Positions 41,963 to 52,590 of a DNA stretch of 59,936 bases are shown in pieces. The position numbers and the translations under genes are program-made. Location: positions 1 through 59,936 of the IMG/VR virus record IMGVR_UViG_3300042876_000735; one strand, 5' to 3'. Numbering within the stretch: the stretch's first letter is position 1; each line of letters begins with the position of its first letter. Source of the DNA: a virus. The notes beneath the pieces are model-generated. The model did not search any database and was not told the DNA's origin. It was given only the letters and a program-made list of their open reading frames with translations.

Positions 41963-44641
41963 ATGCCTATGATGAATAAAGAAGAAATAAAAAATTTAAT
42001 TACAGATTTGTTTTCTGGATCATTAAGTCCCACTGAAAAATTAGATTTAGAACAAAAAATAGAACGAAAAATTACTCCTTTAAAAGAACGGAATTTAGCT
42101 ATTGGAGAAAAATATTTAGATGATCCGTCACTTTTTAAATATGTTGCTCCATTATTGTTTTTTTTACCATCTACTGATAATCCTCAGCAAATTATGGATC
42201 GTGCTTCATATATAGCAGAATCATTAAATAATGGTATTAATTTAGATTATGGGTGGGCTAAGGATTGGAATGGTAAACCTTCAACAGAAGAAGGTAGACC
42301 AGGATGGCAAAATCGTCATAATGATGCCTTTGGTAATTTAGCTAAAGGGATTATAGAAGCAGGATTCCCAGCCAATTATACTAATCGTCTTTTGAGAGAA
42401 CTTTTAAAAGATAATCCACAAAATGTTGAAAAAATACATCAATTTCGTCAAAAAGTTGTGGATAGACTGCCAGAACGATTAACGTCTAAAGACGAACAAG
42501 ATATTGCCGACCGTATTAAAGAGTCTATTTCTGCTTCAAAAGAAGCAGAAAAAAAACATGTTACTATTCCTGAACAACCAGTTACGCAAACAACTGAAAT
42601 TCCACCACGAAAGACTGCTCCTCGTATTCCAGAAAATGTGCTTTCCCCTAATCTGCAACCAATTTTGCAAAAAGCTAAAGAGCAGCTTACAGGTTCTACT
42701 AAATCCTCTCCTCCCGCACAATCTTCTCAATCTGTTCCTTTATCCCGAGAACAGAATATCTATAAATTAGTTGGGGAGATCGCCTCAAATTATAGGAGAA
42801 TTAAAAAAGAATTTCCCGATAATTGGCATCCTAAGTGGGCAGAATTTACACAATCATTCCTTAACCCGACTGCTAGTCAAGATCATTTTACGGCTTGGTC
42901 TACGTTTGCTACGCTAAAAAGTAATGAGGAATCTGAATTGGCAGACAGATATGATCGAGGTGAAATTGGTAACGCTCCAGTTCAAAATCAGTCCACTCCT
43001 GGCTCACAATTTACTACTCCTCGGAATCCAGCCACTTCCAATCCTATAGAGAGACAACCTGTTCGAGAAGCATTACAACAAACAAGTGTGGGCGCAGCTC
43101 CAGCTGCAAGACAAGCAGGCGTAACCCAACTCGAAAGAGAGATGGCAGATACTGAAGCACATCAAACTAGAAGAGCCGTAGAGAGGGTTAAAGACGAGGG
43201 GAGAGCTCACAGACAAGGAGAAACATATGCTGATATCCAAGAAAGAGCAAAATTAGCAAACGAAGCTGCAAATCAAATTAGAGAATCTAAAACACTAACT
43301 CCAGAAGCTTTGGCTCAAATTCCCGTGGGATCCACGCTTCATGCACAGCTGACAAATCCTTTGATACCAGGAACAGCTGCCGCTGAAGATCCTCATTTGG
43401 CTGAAGAATTGCGAAAAGCTGAAATTCAGTCTTCTGCTTCTTTACCGACAGCATATAGAAATTTCCAAGATGAATATTTGTCAGGAGAACCCACTGGACA
43501 AAGACCTGAAAATGTAGATGCGCAAGCATTCTTAAAACATTCGGCGGCTGAAGCATTACAAAAGTATATCAATAATCCATGGCCTATTCTTGCGGACGAA
43601 AAAGCTATTCCAAAGCCCACTGAAGAAGAAGCGGGAATGCACGATAGAATTAATAATTATTTAGATTCTCTGCATGATTTAACTGATCCTCAAAAATTAG
43701 CTGAGTATGCAAAGCGAAGTCAAGAATATGAAAATTTATCTGCAGCCAAATTAGCAGACTTAACCAGCTCTGATCGTGCATTCAATAGAGCAAATCCTTA
43801 TCTTAAGAGAGGAGTGGCTGAGGACAGCCCAGAGGATATAACACGTTCAGTTGACACCCATTATGGTGACTATATCAAAAGTATTCATGATGAAGCCTTA
43901 GAACAATTCAAACGTGAAGCAGAAAATCGCCAGAAAGATTTTAATTTAAATTTAGAACGCTCCTTTATGGGACCGAATTGGTTCGGAGGCGCGCGCCGAG
44001 AAGCCGAAGAACGATTTAAAAACGAAGAGTTAAATCGCTACCATCAATTCGATCTTAATCTATATAGGAAAATAAACGATCTAAAATCCCGTTTACGTCA
44101 AGAAGAAGCTCAGCGAATGGAAAGAATACACGACCGAGCTCTCCAAGGAGCTGGGCTAGCGGCTAAACTCACTAATGAGGAGTCTGCAGCTCAAATGGCT
44201 GCAGCTAACAACTTGAATACAATGAATCAAGGACAGCGCAATGAAAAACTAGCAGGAATGGGTGTGCGTTTAGCTCAAGCAGAAGCAAAAACTAATCGAG
44301 AAAAGATAATCAAAATGCTAATGAAACAAGATTTTGAAAACTCTAACCGAGAAAGAATAGATACATTATTAAAAACACTGAACAGCGGATCTCCTCCTAT
44401 GATGGAGGCTCCAAGTATGGGATCAATTCCAGTCCAACAACCTATGTCTTCTGGATACGGTATTGCTCAAGGCGTTAATGCAGCCAATAATGCAGCTAAT
44501 CAACTTCCTGCGCAGCCTAATTCTTTCAGCCAAACTATTGGAAACGCTGTTAATAATTCTACCCAATCATTAATCGGACAGCAAAACGCATTTAATCAAA
44601 ACTTACAAAACTTTAATCTTTTAAGAGGAGGGCGCCGATGA
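41963..44641 (+). CDS. Large helical internal virion protein
   Basis: 892 residues, mostly helical with many coiled-coil stretches (for example 380-450 and 640-790, rich in E, R, Q, A) and a polar Gln/Asn/Pro-rich end. The large size and helical composition fit the core/ejection proteins of short-tailed phages (compare T7 gp15 and gp16). It overlaps the next gene by 4 bases. No lytic domain is visible. Confidence 0.6.
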   Translation: MPMMNKEEIKNLITDLFSGSLSPTEKLDLEQKIERKITPLKERNLAIGEKYLDDPSLFKYVAPLLFFLPSTDNPQQIMDRASYIAESLNNGINLDYGWAKDWNGKPSTEEGRPGWQNRHNDAFGNLAKGIIEAGFPANYTNRLLRELLKDNPQNVEKIHQFRQKVVDRLPERLTSKDEQDIADRIKESISASKEAEKKHVTIPEQPVTQTTEIPPRKTAPRIPENVLSPNLQPILQKAKEQLTGSTKSSPPAQSSQSVPLSREQNIYKLVGEIASNYRRIKKEFPDNWHPKWAEFTQSFLNPTASQDHFTAWSTFATLKSNEESELADRYDRGEIGNAPVQNQSTPGSQFTTPRNPATSNPIERQPVREALQQTSVGAAPAARQAGVTQLEREMADTEAHQTRRAVERVKDEGRAHRQGETYADIQERAKLANEAANQIRESKTLTPEALAQIPVGSTLHAQLTNPLIPGTAAAEDPHLAEELRKAEIQSSASLPTAYRNFQDEYLSGEPTGQRPENVDAQAFLKHSAAEALQKYINNPWPILADEKAIPKPTEEEAGMHDRINNYLDSLHDLTDPQKLAEYAKRSQEYENLSAAKLADLTSSDRAFNRANPYLKRGVAEDSPEDITRSVDTHYGDYIKSIHDEALEQFKREAENRQKDFNLNLERSFMGPNWFGGARREAEERFKNEELNRYHQFDLNLYRKINDLKSRLRQEEAQRMERIHDRALQGAGLAAKLTNEESAAQMAAANNLNTMNQGQRNEKLAGMGVRLAQAEAKTNREKIIKMLMKQDFENSNRERIDTLLKTLNSGSPPMMEAPSMGSIPVQQPMSSGYGIAQGVNAANNAANQLPAQPNSFSQTIGNAVNNSTQSLIGQQNAFNQNLQNFNLLRGGRR

Positions 44642-45522
44642 AGGGGATAGCACAAACAATGCTCGATCAAACATTGCAAAATTATTTAAATGGCTCTCAA
44701 AACCAAATGAATAACATTCAGCAATATGCTCAAAGTATCAATCCTATGCAGGCATATAATGCTTCGTATGGACAAGCTATGACGCAGGGAGGGAACTTCG
44801 GACCATCAACCGCAGAGAAGTATGGACAAGCTGTTAACCAAGGTTTGAAATCTTATAAAGAATCTAAGAAAGATATTCTTACCGCTCAAGAAGCTGAGCA
44901 AACTATGCAAGAAAAAATGGTTAACACCTTGATGTTGGTGGAACAGTATAAGTCTGGAAAAGCTAATAAAGAACGCGAATTAGATCTAAAGGAAAAACAT
45001 CTTCAAAATGAAAGCCAATATCAAAAAGGAATGCTTGGAGTGCATCAGGGTGAGTTGGACGTAAAAAGAGGTCAATTGGATGTTAACCGAGGCGAGTTAG
45101 ATGTAAAGAATAGAGCTGCTACTATGAAAGAGTCGATGCTTCCTCCACAAATTCAAAAAAAAATAGATGCGTTTAATAAAAAAACCAAAGAAGCATCTTT
45201 AGCCTCTAGAATATTAGAAAAAGCGAAAAGTAATCCAAATTTATCTCAAGGAGAGCATCAAACTATTAATAAACAGCTACCTCCTTCTTTTAGATATGCT
45301 GGCGATCCAAGTAATGTTGTTAGTGAATGGATGGGTAAGAAATATGATTATGCAAAACCTCTTTTATTAGCTCATAGGCATTCCATAGAAATTGAAGAAG
45401 CTGGAAAAGAAGCAAACAAGATGTTAAAAAGTGGTATCCCAATCCAAGAAGTTATCGATTTCATAGATCAATTTGATTTAGGTGGGATTGAAGATACTCC
45501 TCCTCAACAAGAGGGAGCGTAA
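44638..45522 (+). CDS. Internal virion protein with short tandem repeats
   Basis: 294 residues, helical. Around residues 133-160 a short unit of the type GELDVKRGQLDVNRGELDV is repeated three to four times, after a KEKHLQNE coiled coil. It is rich in Q and N at the start. ATGA overlap with the preceding gene. It probably belongs to the ejection complex. Confidence 0.55.
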   Translation: MKGIAQTMLDQTLQNYLNGSQNQMNNIQQYAQSINPMQAYNASYGQAMTQGGNFGPSTAEKYGQAVNQGLKSYKESKKDILTAQEAEQTMQEKMVNTLMLVEQYKSGKANKERELDLKEKHLQNESQYQKGMLGVHQGELDVKRGQLDVNRGELDVKNRAATMKESMLPPQIQKKIDAFNKKTKEASLASRILEKAKSNPNLSQGEHQTINKQLPPSFRYAGDPSNVVSEWMGKKYDYAKPLLLAHRHSIEIEEAGKEANKMLKSGIPIQEVIDFIDQFDLGGIEDTPPQQEGA

Positions 45523-45524
45523 AA

Positions 45525-47819
45525 ATGAGAATTCCTCATCATACTCAAATTTCTAACACTGCTCAACGTTCAGGACGACATTTAAGAAATTTGACCGCCG
45601 CGATCGGGAACGTGTTAGATACTCCCACTCAACTTATTGATTTTTTAGGTTCCTCACTCGGGTATACTTTCTTTCAAGATCCAAAAACAATTCAAGCTGC
45701 TCGAAAATTTTTAACAGGAATTTATGACAAAATAACCGATTCCAAATATAAAGCGGCTAACAAATATGAAGATTTTGAAAATTCGATAGTAGAAGGGGCT
45801 CTCTCGGCAGCTATTCCAACTCCTGCAAGAATTAAAAAGTTAACCGATGTTATAAATAACCCGCTAATAAAAGGGGCAGCTAAAGCAGTTCCAAATAGCG
45901 TAAAAGAATTAGTAAAAAATACACCAATCTTAGATAAAATCTCGGATAAAACTGGAAAGTTTTTAAAGGGGGTGGCACGTCCAGGTGAGGGAGGAGCCTG
46001 GGAGGGATTAAGGGGAGGAATTTTATCAGGCGCGCAAGAAAAATTAAGCGAAGCAATTCCTCAAGATTCTGCTTTCGGTAGAGCTTTAACCGTTTTAGGT
46101 ATACCATTGACTGCATCTGGGGCGAAATTAACCGCAAATAAATTCAAGGAAAGTATTTTACACCCTCATCTAGACCCAAAAAAAATAGAACTATTTAAAA
46201 AACTTAATTTGAATCCTTCTTTAGATGCTTTACTTGGTGAGGGAGAGGTGCCTGAGACATTTAGGCAGTTATCTAGTTCTATGGCGCAAACTCCTATGGG
46301 CGCTGGTTTGAGAACTCATCAAAATGCCGAAAGCGATAAGATAGTAAAACTTTTAAAGGTACGCGAAAAGGGAAATAAAAACTTAAATGATGCTGTTTCT
46401 GGAGTAGCAGAGGATATTCTTTCTAAAGTTACCCAACATTTTGATGAGACTCAACCGCTCCTTGATAATATCCTAAATCAGACAAGGAAACTTCAGTCCG
46501 AACATAAAAAAAGTGCTCCTACTCCCACTAAAAATCCTGAACAAAAAATGAATTTTACTCCTCAGCAATATGCCGAGTTAATAAATCTATCACCCAAAGA
46601 TCGAGAATTATATATTAACAATTTATCTAACGGCGTAAGGGAAACTCCACCTGAATATATTCAGGTAGGTAAAAATCAGATTCCTCTGGCTGCCGAAAAT
46701 GATCCTCGGCTCGGTAACTCCGATTATATTCGTCCCAAAGAAACAATGGATGTATATCAAGATCTACGCAGAAATAATGTTCCTAATGATTTAATGAACA
46801 AATTTGTTGAGTCTGTCATTGAACACAATGGTGCTTTGCCGATTGAGCTTTTAAGGGATTATTCAAAAGAATTCAACTTAGCTCGAAACGAAGCTGGATA
46901 TGGTAAAAAATATGATCGTACAGAAATCGATCGTGTGCGCAATGCTACCACAAATGATATAAAAACGGGACTAGATAAAATTGATCCATCCCAAAAATTA
47001 TCACATGATTATCAAACATTTTTAGATAAACATTCAGAGTTTTTTAAAGAAATACCCCCTCATGTTTCAGAAGAGATAAGAGAACTTATTAAAAACAAAG
47101 AGACTAAAAAATTAGAGAATCGTTTCAAAAAAGATATCGAAAACCTTACAAGCTCCACAGCTTCTGAAGAAGGAGGGCTAAACGGAGGAAATAGAATTGA
47201 TAACTCTTCCATCTCGTTGTTAAACAAAGTATCTCCAGAGACATCAAAAACATATTTAAATGAATTGTTGTATTCTATGGGGCATCAACCAAATCAAAAC
47301 AAGTTCAATCCTTCCAACCTTCACAATAAAGTATCAAGGATGGATCAGAACGCGTTAGATTTTTTAAATAATTTGTTTAAGGAACACTCACCAAACTCTA
47401 ATTATGATTTCAAAGATGTGATGGATGCCGTTCGAGAGTCTAAAGCTTTACAAGCATATAACAATGCCTCGGGAACTACTCCAGCAGCTCAAACATTAAG
47501 AATGACTGATTGGATAAAACCTAGTAAATGGCCAGAAGCCATTTCCAATCTGTCTAAGAAATTTTTGATAGATAATACTTTTTATAACAAAGAAGGTACT
47601 GGCGAATTGTTAAGAAAAAAGGGAGTTGGAGACTTATTTGATCCCGACATTCAATCAAATATTTTTAGACTAATGAACCGAGGGAAACCTTCATTTTTTA
47701 ATTCGGACGAAGAAGACGCTAATACCCCTCAAATTGATATTCACGAAGAAGCTCGTAAAAAAGTTCAAGAACTAAGAAAGAGAATTCATGAAAAGTATAA
47801 AACTCCTGAAGAACAATAA
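45525..47819 (+). CDS. Large internal virion protein
   Basis: 764 residues, helical and charged. The first 220 residues contain weakly hydrophobic stretches (LIDFLGSSLGYTFF; AAIPTPARIKK). The rest is long helices with many Lys and Asn. It is the last of five consecutive large genes of the ejection type. The endolysin gene starts inside its 3' end, so virion and lysis genes are coupled. Confidence 0.55.
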   Translation: MRIPHHTQISNTAQRSGRHLRNLTAAIGNVLDTPTQLIDFLGSSLGYTFFQDPKTIQAARKFLTGIYDKITDSKYKAANKYEDFENSIVEGALSAAIPTPARIKKLTDVINNPLIKGAAKAVPNSVKELVKNTPILDKISDKTGKFLKGVARPGEGGAWEGLRGGILSGAQEKLSEAIPQDSAFGRALTVLGIPLTASGAKLTANKFKESILHPHLDPKKIELFKKLNLNPSLDALLGEGEVPETFRQLSSSMAQTPMGAGLRTHQNAESDKIVKLLKVREKGNKNLNDAVSGVAEDILSKVTQHFDETQPLLDNILNQTRKLQSEHKKSAPTPTKNPEQKMNFTPQQYAELINLSPKDRELYINNLSNGVRETPPEYIQVGKNQIPLAAENDPRLGNSDYIRPKETMDVYQDLRRNNVPNDLMNKFVESVIEHNGALPIELLRDYSKEFNLARNEAGYGKKYDRTEIDRVRNATTNDIKTGLDKIDPSQKLSHDYQTFLDKHSEFFKEIPPHVSEEIRELIKNKETKKLENRFKKDIENLTSSTASEEGGLNGGNRIDNSSISLLNKVSPETSKTYLNELLYSMGHQPNQNKFNPSNLHNKVSRMDQNALDFLNNLFKEHSPNSNYDFKDVMDAVRESKALQAYNNASGTTPAAQTLRMTDWIKPSKWPEAISNLSKKFLIDNTFYNKEGTGELLRKKGVGDLFDPDIQSNIFRLMNRGKPSFFNSDEEDANTPQIDIHEEARKKVQELRKRIHEKYKTPEEQ

Positions 47820-48411
47820 AGCTACCATTTTTATATGGTTGGGTGTAATTACATTTTATTTAGTGGTCAAATATAATTTTATAGATAAACCCTCAGATAT
47901 TTCGCCTAATAAAACATTTAACCATGCTTTTGAATTTGTAATAAAAAACGAGGGGGGCTATGTTTTAGATCCAGACGACAAAGGAGGGGAAACATTTGCA
48001 GGCATATCAAAGAAAACCTATCCAGATTTAGATATTCAAAACCTTAAACTAAACGACATTAAAGAAATTTATCACCGAGATTTTTGGGAAAACTCGTTTG
48101 TGTCTAAAATACAACACCCCGAAATTGCCATTAAGTTTTTCGACTTATCTGTCCTTACCGGAGTTAAACAAGCCTCTCTCATCTTTCAACGTTGTATCAT
48201 AGCTGCTGGTCAGCAAATAATATTAGACGGTGAAGTAGGAGAGCAAACACTGAACGCATTTAATAAGATAAAAAATTATGAAGGATTTATCTGGCTGATG
48301 CGAGCTGAATCGATTGCATTCTTTTATCAAATCCTTGATCACAGTCCATCACAAAAAAAGTTCTTATTAGGATGGATAGCAAGAGTGTTTAGAACACCAA
48401 AACTATCTTAG
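47788..48411 (+). CDS. Endolysin, GH108 family, with N-terminal membrane anchor
   Basis: 207 residues. Residues 12-30 form a single membrane segment (signal-anchor type). Then comes the GH108 muramidase domain with EGGY (the catalytic Glu), DPDDKGGETFAGISKKTYP and YHRDFW, and a C-terminal PG_binding_3-like part ending FLLGWIARV. It cleaves the peptidoglycan sugar chain. The anchor suggests delivery by the Sec system and release at lysis. No holin lies next to it. Confidence 0.85.
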   Translation: MKSIKLLKNNKATIFIWLGVITFYLVVKYNFIDKPSDISPNKTFNHAFEFVIKNEGGYVLDPDDKGGETFAGISKKTYPDLDIQNLKLNDIKEIYHRDFWENSFVSKIQHPEIAIKFFDLSVLTGVKQASLIFQRCIIAAGQQIILDGEVGEQTLNAFNKIKNYEGFIWLMRAESIAFFYQILDHSPSQKKFLLGWIARVFRTPKLS

Positions 48412-48980
48412 TGAGTTACAGCTGGTAGTTCCAAAGGAGGGTCAAGTTCAGGTGCAAATAATCTTTGTGGAACACCTAAGCTTTTCAAAATCTTGAGTTG
48501 ATCTAGATAAAAATCATGTGCAGCATTTTTAGATTCTTTGGCTAACCAAATAAATGCACCAGTAGCTACGTTAAAGACAATCGTTAGGACATTCGCAAAC
48601 ATGGGACTGATGATATCAGCAGCTCCTAATGACGAAATTAAAATACCAGATAAAGTTGTGCATCCCGCAAGAAGCGTCCAACTCATCATCATCACACTAC
48701 AGCATGTTGAAACACTTTCGAGTGTTTTTTGTTTCTGTTTCAATTCAACAACGTATTCCTTTAGAAACTGCTCACGATCAAAGATCTCTTCTAATCGAAC
48801 CTGAGAAATAGCACCAATACTATTTGTTGAATTTGCTTTAGGCATTTCACGTGGAGTTAAAGAGATAGGTTCTGTTCTGCCATGATGGACATGAATTGTG
48901 TCGTGGGTTTCCTCAGACGCTATAACTGGAGATAACGTAAAAGCAAAAAGAAGACGAATGATCTTTTGGATTTTTTGCAT
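48408..48980 (-). CDS. Exported membrane protein, possible lysis or exclusion factor
   Basis: 190 residues. A signal peptide (about 1-21, ending in VIAS) precedes a His-rich segment (HDTIHVHHGRTE). Then comes a coiled-coil region and two hydrophobic segments (about 94-115 and 125-146), with a Pro-rich end. It is convergent with the endolysin and overlaps it by 4 bases. A holin, spanin-like or superinfection role is possible. Nothing decisive is seen. Confidence 0.55.
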   Translation of the reverse strand: MQKIQKIIRLLFAFTLSPVIASEETHDTIHVHHGRTEPISLTPREMPKANSTNSIGAISQVRLEEIFDREQFLKEYVVELKQKQKTLESVSTCCSVMMMSWTLLAGCTTLSGILISSLGAADIISPMFANVLTIVFNVATGAFIWLAKESKNAAHDFYLDQLKILKSLGVPQRLFAPELDPPLELPAVTH

Positions 48981-49001
48981 GATAGGTCACCTTGGAAATA
49001 C

Positions 49002-49007
49002 TATAAT
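49002..49007 (+). promoter_or_regulatory. Late-type promoter before the tail spike genes
   Basis: ACTATAATCAATTATAAC is followed by AATAATAATAAGG and the start at 49038. It matches the late leader pattern. Confidence 0.5.
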
Positions 49008-49037
49008 CAATTATAACAATAATAATAAGGCTTAACC

Positions 49038-50870
49038 ATGGATTTAACGCTTCCGATCCCCCAAACCATAGGGTATGAATACGGTGCAGCAGCTGATGGA
49101 GTACTTGTTGGGCAAGTAAACCATGTCAATGCAGGTGCGCAGGCATATTATACTTATGCTCATCAAGTTTTATACGCCGCAACTGAACAAGACGACTCGC
49201 CTGTATCCCCAAGTGTCATTTGGACTGCAGTCGAAGATAATTTTAATTCTACTATTTTAACAAATACTTCCCCATTTGCGCCCGCTGCTGGTGCTACCGC
49301 ATATGGATTATTATATTTAGCCGTGCGTCCTGGAATTACAGGATTTACTTTTAACGTACTAACTCCCGGGGTTGGTTCATTTACAGTTGAAGCAGACTAT
49401 TCAACTGCAACTGGATATTCTCCTTTAACGAGTGCTGTGTTTTCAACAAACTTCATGAAAACAGGCGACTTAAACACATTAAAATTTACTGCTCCAACTG
49501 ATTGGGCGACAACTACTATTGGCGTTCCTACACCAGCTCAAAAATGGATTCGCTTAAAAATTCATACTGGAGGAACTATTTCAGTTCAACCAGTAGTGGA
49601 CAGAGTTTGGGAAAATTCTGCTACTCCTACAATCTCTTCTGGCGGTCATTCTGATCCACCTTTTTACAACCCTTACAATAATTTATTACCTATTACAGGG
49701 GATAAGCTTTATTTATCTACTCCGTATATTCCTTATACATTGCAACTTACTTATACACGTCCAATGGAAAGCGGTTCGGTCAACTACGTTTACTCGAAAG
49801 CTGATGGGACATTTGGAACGTTGACCCCTGTGTGGGATACAACTGTTGGTTTAACGCAAGGTAACTTTATTATGTATACCGCCCATACTCTTGAAGGTGC
49901 AGGTGGCTCTTCCGCGGCTACAACAGCCCAAGGAATTTTAGGGGATGGTCTTGCATACTTGCAAAATATTTATTTACCAGGTGGTGCGTATGGAGAAGTA
50001 TCGCTCGGATTTTCTACAGCTAACGATTTCACCGCGCCGATTACTTCTTTGCAAGCAAACGCTAATGGCGGAGATCCTAAATATGCAATTTTAGTTAATG
50101 GAGTTGTAGACTTTTTAACGGATGTTACGCCCGTAGTCGGAGACTATATGCAAATTCTTCGCTATGATGGAAAAATTTACTATTTTGTTAATGGAATCAA
50201 CGTTGCTCCAAACTATACTCCGATAGTAAACCACGATTTGTTGTATTTAGGAGTTTGGTCATCCGGGTCAACTGTTCGAGCGGACTTTATTACTTTCTGT
50301 GATTGGACAAATCGTACAGCAGAGCCCTTAGCTATAACATGGAATGTGATTGGAACATTTTTCACCGACACGCCTGTAGCTACGGGTAATTATTTCATTA
50401 CTGATAATTATATTAGTTTCCTCCCTCCTGCAGATTTTGCTCCATTAACTGCTCTACAATCCCCGACAGGACAAGCAGGCTATGTAATTGGACTTATCAC
50501 AAATATGGGTGGATCGCCTGGTGTTCCAACAACATGGATAACTCCATTAACATTAAATTTTGAAAAATTCTTAACATTAAACGCCCCTGGAAATATTTAC
50601 TTCCCAACTGGTCAACAGGCTTCAGTTCAGACATTTAATATGGATTTGGCGACTCCAGAAGGGATTGCTTCAAACACAAGTTTCTTTGTAATTATGCAAA
50701 CCGCTTCAACTCCACAAATTCGTTATATCGAATGCGATATTCCGAATGTTGGAAATATTTGGAATAGGACATTTACAAGATCTGGAATTTCATCCGTGAT
50801 CGTACAACAAGTTAAAGGAGATGCGGCTTCTGTTGTCGGCGCTCCTTCCTTTTTATACTTAGGGAGTTAA
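49038..50870 (+). CDS. Tail fibre or spike protein
   Basis: 610 residues, beta-rich with many Gly, Thr, Pro and aromatic residues. The centre (about 300-430) has the pattern of a lectin-like beta sandwich (GDGLAYLQNIYLPGG; IYYFVNGINVAPNYTP). It lies 2 bases before a fibre gene with an S74-type end. I infer a receptor-binding role. No catalytic motif is seen. Confidence 0.6.
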   Translation: MDLTLPIPQTIGYEYGAAADGVLVGQVNHVNAGAQAYYTYAHQVLYAATEQDDSPVSPSVIWTAVEDNFNSTILTNTSPFAPAAGATAYGLLYLAVRPGITGFTFNVLTPGVGSFTVEADYSTATGYSPLTSAVFSTNFMKTGDLNTLKFTAPTDWATTTIGVPTPAQKWIRLKIHTGGTISVQPVVDRVWENSATPTISSGGHSDPPFYNPYNNLLPITGDKLYLSTPYIPYTLQLTYTRPMESGSVNYVYSKADGTFGTLTPVWDTTVGLTQGNFIMYTAHTLEGAGGSSAATTAQGILGDGLAYLQNIYLPGGAYGEVSLGFSTANDFTAPITSLQANANGGDPKYAILVNGVVDFLTDVTPVVGDYMQILRYDGKIYYFVNGINVAPNYTPIVNHDLLYLGVWSSGSTVRADFITFCDWTNRTAEPLAITWNVIGTFFTDTPVATGNYFITDNYISFLPPADFAPLTALQSPTGQAGYVIGLITNMGGSPGVPTTWITPLTLNFEKFLTLNAPGNIYFPTGQQASVQTFNMDLATPEGIASNTSFFVIMQTASTPQIRYIECDIPNVGNIWNRTFTRSGISSVIVQQVKGDAASVVGAPSFLYLGS

Positions 50871-50872
50871 GA

Positions 50873-52156
50873 ATGGCTAATTATTTAAAAACCGAAACTT
50901 TAACGCGTGCAGAATACGCAGCGCTGCAAAATCAAATTGATCAACACGTATTTTATTTCTTTTCCGATCCATTGCCAGGAGGATCATTCGGCGCGTTTGG
51001 TGGAAACTCGATTCAGGCTGCTGGGGGTGGAGGGGGAGGAGGCACAACTCAAACCTATCTAACCACCTCCAATGAAACAGCAACATTACCTAATTCAGTT
51101 TCTTTAGGGGGTGTTGCCCCCGACAATATTCCATATGTTGTCACTGGATTAAACACAACTGGTGTTGCAACTGTCTCTAGTTCCCAGTTAGTTGCTCAAG
51201 GTGTAATGTTTTACGACGGCGCAACCCTTGCGCCTTCTTTTGCAATTACAACTCCAGGAGATAATTTTACTGTAACTACTGGTGGCGGGGATATTTTGTT
51301 GTATCCTACCAACTTCAGTGTATCTTCTACTGGTATTTGTCAAGTTACGACGGCTAGTGGATTTCCAATCAATCTTACCACTTCAAACGCCTCAATTAAT
51401 ATGGTTGCAGGTCTCACGTCTGCTTTGTATTTAGACAATACATTGGGAAATTCCATGCAGGGTAATTTTAATATTAATGGAACTCTTAATGTCTTAAACA
51501 ACAACACCTATTTAACTGGATCAGCAGAAAATACTATTTCTGTGCAGTTTAACCAGGTAGCAATCACGGGTAATAATTTAATTTTGCAAGGAGGAGCACC
51601 TAACGCAGCAGTTTATATGAAAACTGCGGGTTCTGAAGCCTCGATTCAAACATGGATGGGAGCGGGAGGAGCTACAGGTACTATTAGTGAAGTTGCTTCC
51701 CTCAAAGAGGTTTCAGTAGATACTATGCATCTTACTGCTACGGGAACAATTCAAAATACAGCTGACACATGGTCTCTCTCGGCGTTCCAAACACAGTTTT
51801 TAGGAGCGACCATTTTTATGTCTTCCCTTCCTAGTGGTACGGGTTTAACCATGGTGTGGGACAGTGGTCAACTTAAAACACAGGTATCAGCTTTAAAATA
51901 TAAAGAAAACGTAGCTCCTTTAGCAATCGACACAGCTGAAGTGTATAAAATTCAACCTGTTACCTTTAATTTTAAGGATACTGGACAAGCTGCATGGGGT
52001 GTGATCGCTGATCATACCCCAGAATCTTTGGATTGTTTAGTTGTTCGTGATAAAGAAGGAGAAGTGTTGTCCTTTGCGTATGATAAACTAGCTCTGGTAT
52101 TGCTTGAAGAAATGAAACGATTAAAGACACGAATTGAAGTGTTAGAGGCAAAATAA
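50873..52156 (+). CDS. Tail fibre with C-terminal S74 chaperone domain
   Basis: 427 residues. The N-terminal half is beta-rich and Gly/Thr-rich (with a GGGGGGG run near 56-62). From about 340 to the end, SALKYKENVAPL, YKIQPVTFNFKD, WGVIAD and KLALVLLEEMKRLKTRIEVLEAK are the S74 intramolecular chaperone (endosialidase-type) features. It folds the trimer and normally cuts itself off at a Ser before the domain (here the S of VSALKYKEN). Confidence 0.85.
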   Translation: MANYLKTETLTRAEYAALQNQIDQHVFYFFSDPLPGGSFGAFGGNSIQAAGGGGGGGTTQTYLTTSNETATLPNSVSLGGVAPDNIPYVVTGLNTTGVATVSSSQLVAQGVMFYDGATLAPSFAITTPGDNFTVTTGGGDILLYPTNFSVSSTGICQVTTASGFPINLTTSNASINMVAGLTSALYLDNTLGNSMQGNFNINGTLNVLNNNTYLTGSAENTISVQFNQVAITGNNLILQGGAPNAAVYMKTAGSEASIQTWMGAGGATGTISEVASLKEVSVDTMHLTATGTIQNTADTWSLSAFQTQFLGATIFMSSLPSGTGLTMVWDSGQLKTQVSALKYKENVAPLAIDTAEVYKIQPVTFNFKDTGQAAWGVIADHTPESLDCLVVRDKEGEVLSFAYDKLALVLLEEMKRLKTRIEVLEAK

Positions 52157-52248
52157 AATTAGGGATGCGATTGAACATTCTAGTGTACAAATAAAAGAAG
52201 TAACAGGACGCACCCCCAATGATGGGATACCATACTGAACGTTTTTTT

Positions 52249-52581
52249 TCAAATATTAAAAATCTTCCACGCCAAGAGTCCTACGCATGTTCTAAGTTTC
52301 AAAATATCGGGTGAACATTCAATCGTCGCAGATTCTAGGTGATCCAGAATACCGCCATCCTCTATTAAAGCTTCCAGAGCAGGGAGTTCTTGTAAGAGTA
52401 TTTTTCTGAAAGAGTTAGGCGAACAAAACCGCCCCTTTTGGTTACACTTTTCCAAATCATCTGCTATTTCTTTCAGAATTTTAGATATTTCTAACTCCGA
52501 ATATGCTTCGGCATGACGCAGGAGGTCGCAAGTATGATGTATGTAGAAATGTAAATTGGTGGAACGGTTTTGAACGTTCAT
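52249..52581 (-). CDS. Hypothetical helical protein
   Basis: 110 residues with several Cys (four in the set CDLL, KCNQ, RFCSP, ECSP) and a helical pattern. It reads left and is alone. Its upstream region contains the right arm-left arm inverted repeat at 52591-52703. Not recognised; it may be a small host-interaction protein. Confidence 0.5.
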   Translation of the reverse strand: MNVQNRSTNLHFYIHHTCDLLRHAEAYSELEISKILKEIADDLEKCNQKGRFCSPNSFRKILLQELPALEALIEDGGILDHLESATIECSPDILKLRTCVGLLAWKIFNI

Positions 52582-52590
52582 TTTACCCTC